Notes under the pieces: model-generated | Seen by the model: the letters and a program-made list of their open reading frames with translations, nothing else | Told to the model about the DNA's origin: nothing | Databases searched by the model: none | In this document: positions 1-4,914 of the stretch, in pieces | How positions within the stretch are numbered: position 1 is the stretch's first letter | Layout of the letters: the number at the start of each line of letters is the position of its first letter | Assembly: GCA_945865705.1 (NCBI GenBank) | Contig: CAMBEY010000172.1 | Span: 1-6,426, forward strand | Reading direction: 5' to 3' | DNA: 6,426 nt | Origin: Candidatus Sulfopaludibacter sp. SbA3 | Lineage (GTDB): Bacteria > Acidobacteriota > Terriglobia > 2-12-FULL-54-10 | Translations under genes and position numbers: made by a program

Positions 1-491
1 CCGCGTCGCTGATTCTGCTGCGCACGGTGGAGGAGTCGAAAGCCATCCAGCGCATGCCTTGGGGCGTCATTCTGATGGTAACGGGCGTTACCGTGCTGAT
101 CGCGCTGATGCAGGAAGTGCAGGGCCTCGCGCTGATCACCAGCTTCATCGCCAACGTCTCGACACCTGGATCAGTGGAAGCGGTGGTGGCCTTCGGCACC
201 GGCATCGTGTCGGTATACAGCAGCACCTCCGGCGTGGTGCTGCCCGCGTTTCTGCCGATGGTGCCCGATCTGGCGCAGAAGCTCGGCGGCATACCGCCGC
301 TCAGTATCGCGTGGTCGATGAATGTCGGCTCCAGCCTGGTCGACCTGTCGTCTCTCTCGACAGTCGGCGCACTCTATATCGCCGGCGCCGCGCCCGGCAC
401 CGACGTGCGGAAGTTATTCAACGGTCTGCTTGTCTGGGGCCTGTCCATGTCGGTAGTCGGCGCGGTATTGTGCTGGATTCTGTTCGGGTAG
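1..491 (+). CDS. MatC/SLC13-type organic-acid permease, C-terminal part (5' end outside window)
   Basis: This is the last 162 codons of an inner-membrane permease, open from the left edge (frame beginning at base 3) to a TAG at 489-491. It is strongly hydrophobic, with helices at about residues 20-38, 42-54, 58-78, 98-126 and 138-161. A segment reading VYSSTSGVVLPAFLP (about 71-85), followed by SMNVGSSLVDLSSLSTVGAL (about 105-124), resembles the conserved second-half signature of MatC dicarboxylate/malonate carriers in the ion-transporter superfamily. Such proteins import di- or monocarboxylates using a proton or sodium gradient. An internal GTG at base 27 could be read as a start, but the homology-like sequence continues upstream of it, so the gene is truncated by the window edge. 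The dehydrogenase 91 bases downstream on the same strand fits a catabolic pairing. The substrate cannot be told from this part; the family call is fairly sure. Confidence 0.8.
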   Translation, partial: ASLILLRTVEESKAIQRMPWGVILMVTGVTVLIALMQEVQGLALITSFIANVSTPGSVEAVVAFGTGIVSVYSSTSGVVLPAFLPMVPDLAQKLGGIPPLSIAWSMNVGSSLVDLSSLSTVGALYIAGAAPGTDVRKLFNGLLVWGLSMSVVGAVLCWILFG

Positions 492-496
492 GTTTA

Positions 497-557
497 ACAG
501 TGCCGCTGCGTGACAGTGCCGCGCGCGTAAGCGAGCGGCACTGTCACGCGGCACTGT
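497..557. repeat. Long imperfect palindrome/hairpin with GTAA tetraloop (REP-like, copy 1)
   Basis: Between the permease stop and the dehydrogenase start the sequence folds on itself. Bases 508-522 pair perfectly with 535-549 (15 bp). An outer 8 bp (497-504 with 550-557) continues the stem after a three-base bulge (505-507). Inside, after one G.A mismatch (523/534), three further pairs (524-526 with 531-533) close a GTAA loop at 527-530, a GNRA-type tetraloop if transcribed. Each arm contains the unit CAGTGCC twice, so the arms themselves are internal tandem repeats. No T-run follows, so it is not a typical Rho-independent terminator. A related element lies at 6335-6383, suggesting a dispersed intergenic repeat; it could also act as an mRNA stabiliser or attenuator between the two genes. 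Confidence 0.75.
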
Positions 558-582
558 CACCTGAACATTAGGGACTGGATTG

Positions 583-1545
583 ATGCGCATCGCCATTCTC
601 GACGACATTCACAACGCGTGGGACTCCACCGACGGCGTGCGCCGATTGCGCGAGCATGTCGATAAAGACGGCCATCCCATCGACGTGCATATCTTCACCG
701 CGCCGTTCGGCGACCCCTCCGCGCTACGCGGCTGCGACGCGCTCATCGCCAACCGCGAACGCACCCGCTTCACGCGCGAACTGCTGGCGCTACTCACCGG
801 CGTGCGCCTCATCGTGCAGACCGGCAATCACGCCAACCACATCGACTTCGCCGCCGCCAAGGATTGCGGCATCACCATCGCCAAAGCCTCGGCGGGCGGC
901 TCCATCGGCGCGGCGGAGCTGGCCATCGCGCTAGCCCTCGCCGTGATGCGCCATATCCCCGCAAGCGACGCTGCCGTGCGCCGCGGCGAGTGGACCACGC
1001 CCTCGACGCCGGTGCTGCACGGCAAGACGTTGGGCATCGTCGGCCTCGGCCAAGTCGGCAGCCACGTCGCGCGTATCGCGCTGGCGTTTGGGATGCGCGT
1101 GCTCGGCTGGAGCCGCAATCTCACCGCCGCCGCCGCGCAAGCCGCCGGAGCCGAGCGCTGCGAGTTAGACGATCTGCTGCGCGAGTCCGATGTCGTCTCG
1201 ATTCACGCGTCACTCACACCCACATCGCGCGGCCTGCTCGACGCTCGCCGCCTGGCGCTGATGAAACCCACCGCATATTTAATCAACACCGCGCGCGGGC
1301 CAATCGTCGATGAACCCGCGCTCATCGCCGCGCTCACCGCAAAGCGCATCGCCGGCGCCGGCCTCGACGTGTTCGATCAGGAACCGCTCCCGCCCAACCA
1401 CCCGCTGACGAAACTCCCCAACGTGGTGCTCACACCGCACATCGGCTATCCCACCGACGACGGCTACCGCCGCTTCGCCGCCGCCGCGTGCGCCGTCCTG
1501 CTGGATTATACGGATGGCCGCGACGTCCCCCACATTGACCACTAA
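583..1545 (+). CDS. D-isomer-specific 2-hydroxyacid dehydrogenase (NAD-dependent)
   Basis: A cytoplasmic oxidoreductase of 320 residues, full length for the family, interconverting a D-2-hydroxyacid and its 2-oxoacid with NAD(P). The NAD-binding Rossmann fold begins with GKTLGIVGLGQVG, giving G154-x-G156-x-x-G159. The catalytic trio is present: R238 in NTARGPIVDE, E267 in DVFDQEPLPP and H286 in LTPHIGY. The N-terminal substrate domain starts MRIAILDD and includes the Q-T-G-N-H stretch near residues 85-89, as in many proteins annotated only as D-2-hydroxyacid dehydrogenase family. ATG at 583 is preferred, with AGGGA at 570-574 eight bases upstream; an in-frame TTG at 580 would add one residue. 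It follows an organic-acid permease and the hairpin at 497-557, so the two may be co-expressed at different levels. The substrate (glycerate, phosphoglycerate, lactate or another) cannot be settled from motifs. Confidence 0.92.
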   Translation: MRIAILDDIHNAWDSTDGVRRLREHVDKDGHPIDVHIFTAPFGDPSALRGCDALIANRERTRFTRELLALLTGVRLIVQTGNHANHIDFAAAKDCGITIAKASAGGSIGAAELAIALALAVMRHIPASDAAVRRGEWTTPSTPVLHGKTLGIVGLGQVGSHVARIALAFGMRVLGWSRNLTAAAAQAAGAERCELDDLLRESDVVSIHASLTPTSRGLLDARRLALMKPTAYLINTARGPIVDEPALIAALTAKRIAGAGLDVFDQEPLPPNHPLTKLPNVVLTPHIGYPTDDGYRRFAAAACAVLLDYTDGRDVPHIDH

Positions 1546-1602
1546 GACGCTTTTGAAGGTCGAAAGCGATGAAAAACGTCGCGTCTGTCCACGATTTTCC
1601 AG

Positions 1603-1631
1603 TTGCCACCCGTAACGACATAGGTTACGCT
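1603..1631 (+). promoter_or_regulatory. Candidate sigma70 promoter of higBA
   Basis: TTGCCA at 1603-1608 matches five of six -35 positions. It is followed after exactly 17 bases by TACGCT at 1626-1631, which matches only three of six -10 positions. Transcription would then begin around 1637-1640, almost on the GTG start of the toxin gene, implying a very short or absent leader. The palindrome at 1611-1629 sits between and over these elements, as expected for an autorepressed toxin-antitoxin promoter. The weak -10 makes this tentative. Confidence 0.35.
1611..1629. promoter_or_regulatory. Inverted repeat CGTAAC-N7-GTTACG, probable HigA operator
   Basis: Perfect 6-bp arms, CGTAAC (1611-1616) and GTTACG (1624-1629), flank a seven-base spacer ten bases before the toxin start. 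HigA antitoxins are helix-turn-helix dimers that bind palindromes at their own promoter, and this is the only clear palindrome in the 93-base gap before higB. It overlaps the candidate -10 element. The operator role is inferred from position and symmetry. Confidence 0.5.
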
Positions 1632-1638
1632 CAATGAT

Positions 1639-1932
1639 GTGGCCATTACCGGATTTAAGCATAAGGGATTGGAGCGTTTCTTTATCGCTGGCGCATTGTC
1701 GGGAATCCAACCCAAGCATGCCGGCCGGCTTCGATTAATTCTTGGTCGGTTGAATGTAGCTGTCAGCGCCCAGGACATGAATCTTCCGGGCTTGGGATTG
1801 CACGAGTTAAAAGGCGCGCGCAAGGGCACGTGGGCCGTAAAGGTCAGCGGCAATTGGCGAGTGACATTCCGATTCTCTGGCAGTTTCTCCGGCAAGTCTG
1901 TCAATCACGTTGACTACGAGGACTATCATTGA
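1639..1932 (+). CDS. higB: HigB-type toxin (RelE/ParE superfamily mRNA endonuclease)
   Basis: A 97-residue toxin of the HigB/'plasmid maintenance system killer' family. Such proteins cleave mRNA in the ribosomal A site and are neutralised by HigA. The family pattern is clear: FKHKGL near the N-terminus, GIQPKHAGRLRLIL (22-35), DMNLPG, LHELKG (54-59), the core SGNWRVTFRF (70-79) and the terminal VDYEDYH. H55, K58, R74, D95, Y96 and H97 correspond to residues reported as important in Proteus HigB, so it looks catalytically intact. A short insertion-like stretch (about 80-90) precedes the C-terminal motif. The start is a GTG; the only upstream in-frame room is five codons after a TAG at 1621, with no ATG, and no good Shine-Dalgarno is visible. 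The antitoxin follows ten bases downstream, the toxin-first order typical of higBA. Confidence 0.92.
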   Translation: MAITGFKHKGLERFFIAGALSGIQPKHAGRLRLILGRLNVAVSAQDMNLPGLGLHELKGARKGTWAVKVSGNWRVTFRFSGSFSGKSVNHVDYEDYH

Positions 1933-1942
1933 GGACTAGATT

Positions 1943-2230
1943 ATGAAGATGCACAATCCACCGCATCCCGGCGAAGTGCTGCGAGAACTCTGCCTGGAGC
2001 CGCTGAAGCTGACGGTAACGGACGCCGCTCGCTCGCTGGGCGTCAGCAGGAAAACACTGTCCAGCATTCTGAATGGTCGCGCCGGGATCAGCCCGGAGAT
2101 GGCCGTCCGCCTGTCGATCGCCTTCGGCACCAGCGCGGAAAGCTGGCTGAATCAGCAACTCCAATATGACTTGTGGCACGCCGAACGAAACCGCAGCAAA
2201 CTGCGAGTCTCCCGCCTGCGTGCCGCCTGA
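1943..2230 (+). CDS. higA: HigA-type antitoxin (XRE helix-turn-helix)
   Basis: A 95-residue antitoxin that should bind and inactivate the preceding HigB and repress the shared promoter. The N-terminal NPPHPGEVLRE is the standard opening of the HigA addiction-module family. An XRE-type helix-turn-helix spans about residues 24-46 (TVTDAARSLGVSRKTLSSIL), followed by NGRAGISPEMAVRLSIAFGTSAESWLN, which is nearly diagnostic. The C-terminal tail (about 80-95) is short and basic. ATG 1943 is preceded by GAGGA at 1931-1935 with seven-base spacing; this site overlaps the higB stop, so the pair is probably translated in sequence from one mRNA. Length and motifs are complete, so the module looks functional. 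Confidence 0.93.
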   Translation: MKMHNPPHPGEVLRELCLEPLKLTVTDAARSLGVSRKTLSSILNGRAGISPEMAVRLSIAFGTSAESWLNQQLQYDLWHAERNRSKLRVSRLRAA

Positions 2231-2257
2231 TCGAGGGTCATCACGGCACACCGAGCG

Positions 2258-2836
2258 CTACGACTTCCCCGCGCGAAAGACCCCAATCAAGTAGTTGAGT
2301 GCAGCGCCGATCAGCCGATCAACAGTGAGAGCACGTGCAATCGAAAAATAGTGAAGTACCCGAATCCACTGAGCCTTGACTCTACGGTGTTCCTTCAACG
2401 CCTCAAAGTGCTCCACGCGCATGTCGGCCACCATCAGATTCACCATCTCCGTAGTTGCTTTCCGACAAATGCTGTTTGCCAATCTCAGCAGTAAGTTCCC
2501 GGGAGGGCACTTAACGGAGGATCGGGCAGTGAAGCGGGAGCGGGCGAGGCCGTGGGCGAGGCCAATGACGTAAATATCGGCGAATGCGAGAACGCTTGCG
2601 ATGCCGAAACCAATGGCGATTCCGCTGAAGAGGGTGTTACCGACGGTGATGCCGAAGGCGAAGGAACCGGTGATAGCGATAGCGGTGGCAATTATAACGG
2701 TGAGTCGGGTGCGGATGCCGGAGCGAACTAATTCAACGGCCCCGACGGTGATGACGATGGAGATAATCCCGATCATGGGGTTTCCGGTGACCAGTTCATA
2801 GGTGACAAGTTCATATATGTCTTGTAGCGTCAGCAT
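2258..2836 (-). CDS. Unrecognised PadR-linked membrane protein with three predicted helices
   Basis: I do not recognise this 192-residue protein. It has three hydrophobic segments, at about residues 20-38, 44-64 and 69-93. A charged, probably cytoplasmic, helical tail follows, containing MVADMRVEHFEALKEHRR (about 135-152) and KAQWIRVLHYFSIARAL (154-170), with a final mildly hydrophobic stretch near 172-187. Two cysteines lie at 110 and 124. The N-terminus carries YELVT twice in tandem (8-12 and 13-17), from a 15-base duplication. Its ATG lies inside the end of the upstream PadR gene (ATGCTGA shared, 7-base overlap), so the two are translationally coupled and the membrane protein is likely the regulator's target. 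PadR-coupled membrane proteins are often involved in envelope stress or export, but no transporter motif is visible and no function can be assigned. Confidence 0.75.
   Translation of the reverse strand: MLTLQDIYELVTYELVTGNPMIGIISIVITVGAVELVRSGIRTRLTVIIATAIAITGSFAFGITVGNTLFSGIAIGFGIASVLAFADIYVIGLAHGLARSRFTARSSVKCPPGNLLLRLANSICRKATTEMVNLMVADMRVEHFEALKEHRRVKAQWIRVLHYFSIARALTVDRLIGAALNYLIGVFRAGKS
2786..2815. repeat. 15-base tandem duplication inside the membrane-protein gene
   Basis: GGTGACCAGTTCATA (2786-2800) is followed immediately by GGTGACAAGTTCATA (2801-2815), identical at 14 of 15 positions. On the coding (-) strand each unit encodes YELVT, so the duplication is in frame and adds five residues just before the first predicted membrane helix. 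It looks like a recent slippage or duplication event. Confidence 0.85.
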
Positions 2837-3147
2837 GTGCTCACCTCCATATTGAAGGCGGACTCTGCTGTCGCGTAGGCTCTGAGTACCCGGAGGCCAT
2901 AACCGCTTGCGGTGTACAGTCGCCTCGCAATGCCAATCTCCGGCGCGGGCCTTGGCTCCTCGCGTGATTCCACTAATCCTTTTTTGCTCATCCGCTGCAG
3001 CGTAACGTAGATCGATCCTCGCTTGAGGCGACCACCAGAGGCTTCGATCAACTCAAGCCCATATTGCTCCCTACTGCACCCAACAAGGAGTTCGAGAATC
3101 AACCGTTCTGTTGCGGGAAGGGGTGGAAGTACGTTTTTGTTTTCCAT
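2830..3147 (-). CDS. PadR family transcriptional regulator
   Basis: A 105-residue winged-helix regulator, consistent with the short PadR subfamily that has little more than the DNA-binding domain. The opening LPATERLILELLVGCSREQYGLELIEASGG (about 10-39) is the standard first helices. LKRGSIYVTLQRMSKKGLVESREE (41-64) is the recognition helix and start of the wing, with the family's G-S-I-Y-x-T-L-x-R-M. RRLYTASGYGLRVLRA (75-90) is the characteristic continuation. PadR proteins usually repress a neighbouring membrane or efflux gene and release DNA on ligand binding or stress. Here the stop overlaps the start of the membrane protein, making that the obvious target. The upstream region has a good extended -10 promoter only seven bases before this ATG, so the mRNA may be leaderless. 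The family call is firm; the signal is unknown. Confidence 0.9.
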   Translation of the reverse strand: MENKNVLPPLPATERLILELLVGCSREQYGLELIEASGGRLKRGSIYVTLQRMSKKGLVESREEPRPAPEIGIARRLYTASGYGLRVLRAYATAESAFNMEVSTC

Positions 3148-3154
3148 GTCCTAC

Positions 3155-3183
3155 ATAATATCAGAGTCCTCTCTTGCAAACAA
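3155..3183 (-). promoter_or_regulatory. Extended -10 promoter of the PadR/membrane-protein operon
   Basis: Read on the minus strand, TTGTTT (3178-3183) is separated by 17 bases from TATTAT (3155-3160), which is preceded by TGA to give an extended -10. Five of six -10 bases match the consensus. The expected start of transcription falls on or next to the PadR ATG at 3145-3147, predicting a leaderless or nearly leaderless mRNA. A hyphenated palindrome AGAG-TC-CTCT (3163-3172) lies in the spacer, and ATGT-N3-ACAT (3146-3156) overlaps the start codon and -10; either could be a PadR operator, although the known PadR spacing is ATGT-N8-ACAT. Confidence 0.5.
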
Positions 3184-3328
3184 TAAGATTATTTTGTAGG
3201 GAGGAAAGGCCGGTTCGAACGTTTTAACTGATGCTTGATTTTGAGGAGCTGGTGGCTATCTCCTGCTTTGGAAACCCGAGGGCAGGCGGGACGATTCGGC
3301 AGGATCGAGAAGCTAGCTGGAGGCGGAG

Positions 3329-3562
3329 CTATTTGAGCGCTTCGTTAATCTCGATATCGCGCTTGAGGACTTCGGTCAGAAGTTCCGAAAGCTCCATACC
3401 CTTTTGATCGGCTTTAACCGAGAAATATTCCCACACGCTGCGCTCAATGGAAGCGGGCATGAAGACCTTAGATTGAGGCGGGATGTGATGCAGACCGCGC
3501 GAGCCTCCGCGAAAGTCTATCTCGTCCGGCATGTCGTCATTTTTGATGGGTCGATTCGTCAT
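3329..3562 (-). CDS. brnA: BrnA-type antitoxin (ribbon-helix-helix/CopG-like)
   Basis: A 77-residue protein encoded directly after a BrnT toxin and overlapping it by ATGA, so it is most likely its antitoxin and the autorepressor of the operon. The N-terminal half carries DEIDFRGGSRG (13-23), like the D-F-S-x-G-x-R-G motif of BrnA proteins. KVFMPASIERSVWEYFSVKA (32-51) and the final helix MELSELLTEVLKRDIEINEAL (56-76) fit a strand-helix-helix DNA-binding fold. A strong Shine-Dalgarno, GGAGGG at 3566-3571 (minus-strand reading), lies three bases before the ATG and within the end of brnT, which would support high antitoxin synthesis. The C-terminal half matches the usual BrnA less well than the partner matches BrnT, so the family assignment leans partly on context. 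Confidence 0.8.
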   Translation of the reverse strand: MTNRPIKNDDMPDEIDFRGGSRGLHHIPPQSKVFMPASIERSVWEYFSVKADQKGMELSELLTEVLKRDIEINEALK

Positions 3563-3867
3563 GCACCCTCCAAATAGAAGCGGATTTCCGTCTCTGTCGC
3601 TTTGCGGGCAGAGATAACTCGTATCTCTATCACTGCCGGTTCAGGCACCGACCAAAGGTAAACGACTGAAAGAATCGTACCATTGCTGGCGGAACCAACT
3701 GAAAACCAGCGCTCTTCGATCTTGCTATGCTCCAGATCGGCAGCTGTGAGGAGACGCGCATCGTGGAAGACCGTACAAGCAATCTCGAACGACACCCCGT
3801 GCTTTCGCAGGTTGGCGGCTGCCTTGTGTTCATCCCACTCGAACTGAAACTGCTGCTCACTCACCAC
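3559..3867 (-). CDS. brnT: BrnT-type toxin (RelE-like ribonuclease)
   Basis: A 102-residue toxin of the BrnT family, RelE-fold ribonucleases that block translation and are held inactive by BrnA. The N-terminal FEWDEHKAAANLRKHGVSF (9-27) is the hallmark of the family. It is followed by an A-x-x-V-F-x-D-like segment (CTVFHDARLL), D-x-E-H-S (44-48), EERWFSVG (51-58) and the C-terminal basic strand EIRVISARKAT (81-91) with the expected E-x-x-x-Y-x-E ending (TETEIRFYLE). All family blocks are present, so it appears intact. The start is GTG; two adjacent GTG codons (3865-3867 and 3862-3864) are possible, and GAGAG about seven bases upstream could serve either. It precedes its antitoxin, the usual BrnTA order. 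Possible -10-like hexamers (TAGCAT, TAATCT on the minus strand) lie upstream, but without good -35 partners. Confidence 0.92.
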   Translation of the reverse strand: MVSEQQFQFEWDEHKAAANLRKHGVSFEIACTVFHDARLLTAADLEHSKIEERWFSVGSASNGTILSVVYLWSVPEPAVIEIRVISARKATETEIRFYLEGA

Positions 3868-4092
3868 GGATTCTCTCGTCCAATGCTACAACAGATTAGG
3901 CTGGCCGCGCCTTGGGAAAACCGGGACGCTTTCCAGCCTCATCCCGTTGCGCGTTGCCCGCTGAATACTGGCCTGACTCTTGCCTAATAATGGACTGATG
4001 CGGTTTGTGGTAACATGAAGGCCCGGTCGGAACTCTGAACTTGTGGTGTTCCGCGGCGATCCTTCACGAACGGTTGGGTATTCGTACCTCAC

Positions 4093-4914
4093 ATGTCTCC
4101 AATGCCTCCAATGAACACCATTCTGCAACGCCTTGTCGAGCTGCAACAACTGGACCTGGTGATCCGCGATCTGGTCGCCGAGATCGACCGGCTGCCGCGC
4201 GAAGTGGCCCAGATTGAGGCCACGCTGGCGCAGCACGTGGCGCGCGTCGAGGCCGACAAGAAGGCGCTGGCCGATAATCAATTGAGCCGCCGCAAGCGCG
4301 AGGGCGACATCTCCGCCTTCCGCGAGAAAATCTCGCACTTCAAGTCGCAATCGCTTCAGGTGAAAACCAACGAACAGTACAAAGCTCTGCTGCACGAAGT
4401 GGAGTATCACGAGCAGCAGATTCGTCAGACAGAGGATCAGATTCTGGCGGAGATGGAAGCTTCCGAGTCGCTCGACGCCAGGCTGAAGGAAGCCGAGCGC
4501 AGTCTGGCCGTGGAGCGCGTCGAGGTCACCAAGCAGGTGGCCGAGGCGCGCGCGCGCAAGGCGGAAGACGAAAAAAAGTTGCTGGCCCATCGCCAGCGTC
4601 GGGAAGAGTTGAAGACTGGAATCGAGATCGGTCAATTCGAGCGCTACGAGCATGTGTTGAAGGTCCGCAAAGGGCTGGCCGTGGTGCCGATCGTCAAGGG
4701 GAGTTGCTGCTCTGCCTGCCATGTTCACATGCGGCCGCATGCCGTCAGCCAGGTGCTATCCGGCGAGGTGATCGTCCATTGCGAGAGCTGCGACCGCATT
4801 TTGTACTTTGCCCCTGAAGCCGTGCCTGGAAATGTGGAAGAGAACGCTCCGGAAGATCCCGAGGCCGCCAAACTCGCCCGCGAACAAGCTCTCTCCGAGT
4901 ATCCGACATTATGA
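4093..4914 (+). CDS. C4-type zinc-ribbon protein with long N-terminal coiled coil
   Basis: A 273-residue cytoplasmic protein. Residues about 10-175 are an almost unbroken charged coiled coil (LQRLVELQQLDLVIRDLVAEI... through KAEDEKKLLAHRQRREELK). The linker contains FERYEHVLKVRKGLAVVPI, and then comes a C4 zinc ribbon with C206-S-A-C209 and C230-E-S-C233. This is the architecture of the zf-RING_7/'C4-type zinc ribbon domain' family, widespread in bacteria and related to CdsZ- and flagellar-type proteins; the molecular role is largely undefined, with nucleic-acid or ribosome association proposed. Three in-frame ATGs (4093, 4102, 4111) fall within 21 bases because of a 9-base tandem repeat. Homologues typically start close to M-N-T-I-L-x-x-L, favouring 4111, though no clear Shine-Dalgarno separates them. 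Its stop overlaps the RNase HI start (ATGA), showing translational coupling. The tail after the ribbon is acidic. Confidence 0.87.
   Translation: MSPMPPMNTILQRLVELQQLDLVIRDLVAEIDRLPREVAQIEATLAQHVARVEADKKALADNQLSRRKREGDISAFREKISHFKSQSLQVKTNEQYKALLHEVEYHEQQIRQTEDQILAEMEASESLDARLKEAERSLAVERVEVTKQVAEARARKAEDEKKLLAHRQRREELKTGIEIGQFERYEHVLKVRKGLAVVPIVKGSCCSACHVHMRPHAVSQVLSGEVIVHCESCDRILYFAPEAVPGNVEENAPEDPEAAKLAREQALSEYPTL
4096..4113 (+). repeat. 9-base tandem repeat creating alternative start codons
   Basis: TCTCCAATG (4096-4104) is followed directly by CCTCCAATG (4105-4113), identical in eight of nine positions. Each unit ends in an in-frame ATG, so with the ATG at 4093 the zinc-ribbon gene has three candidate starts. 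The extra N-terminal SPMPPM would be a non-conserved addition if translation starts at 4093. Confidence 0.7.

Noticed and set aside
59..571. 170-codon open frame overlapping the permease and the hairpin
   Set aside because: It is arginine-rich, out of frame with the clear permease, and runs into the palindrome; it looks like a GC-rich shadow frame.
1279..1904. Minus-strand open frames opposite the dehydrogenase end and higB
   Set aside because: Both oppose genes with strong family motifs and contain no recognisable domain.
3212..3220. GGTTCGAAC, resembling the T-arm of a tRNA and possibly an attachment site
   Set aside because: No acceptor, anticodon or D-arm sequence is nearby, no direct repeat of it was seen, and there is no integrase in the window; most likely chance.
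3314..3331. TAGCT-N8-AGCTA hairpin over the brnA stop, considered as a terminator
   Set aside because: The stem is only five base pairs and no T-run follows on the minus strand.
4015..4038. Seven-codon ATG-to-TGA frame upstream of the zinc-ribbon gene
   Set aside because: It is very short, has no clear ribosome site, and is 54 bases away from the next gene, so there is nothing to distinguish it from chance.
3886..4740. 284-codon open frame on the minus strand
   Set aside because: It lies antisense to the well-supported zinc-ribbon coiled-coil gene and has the Leu/His/Gln/Arg-rich composition expected from reading a GC-rich coding region backwards; no motif is visible.
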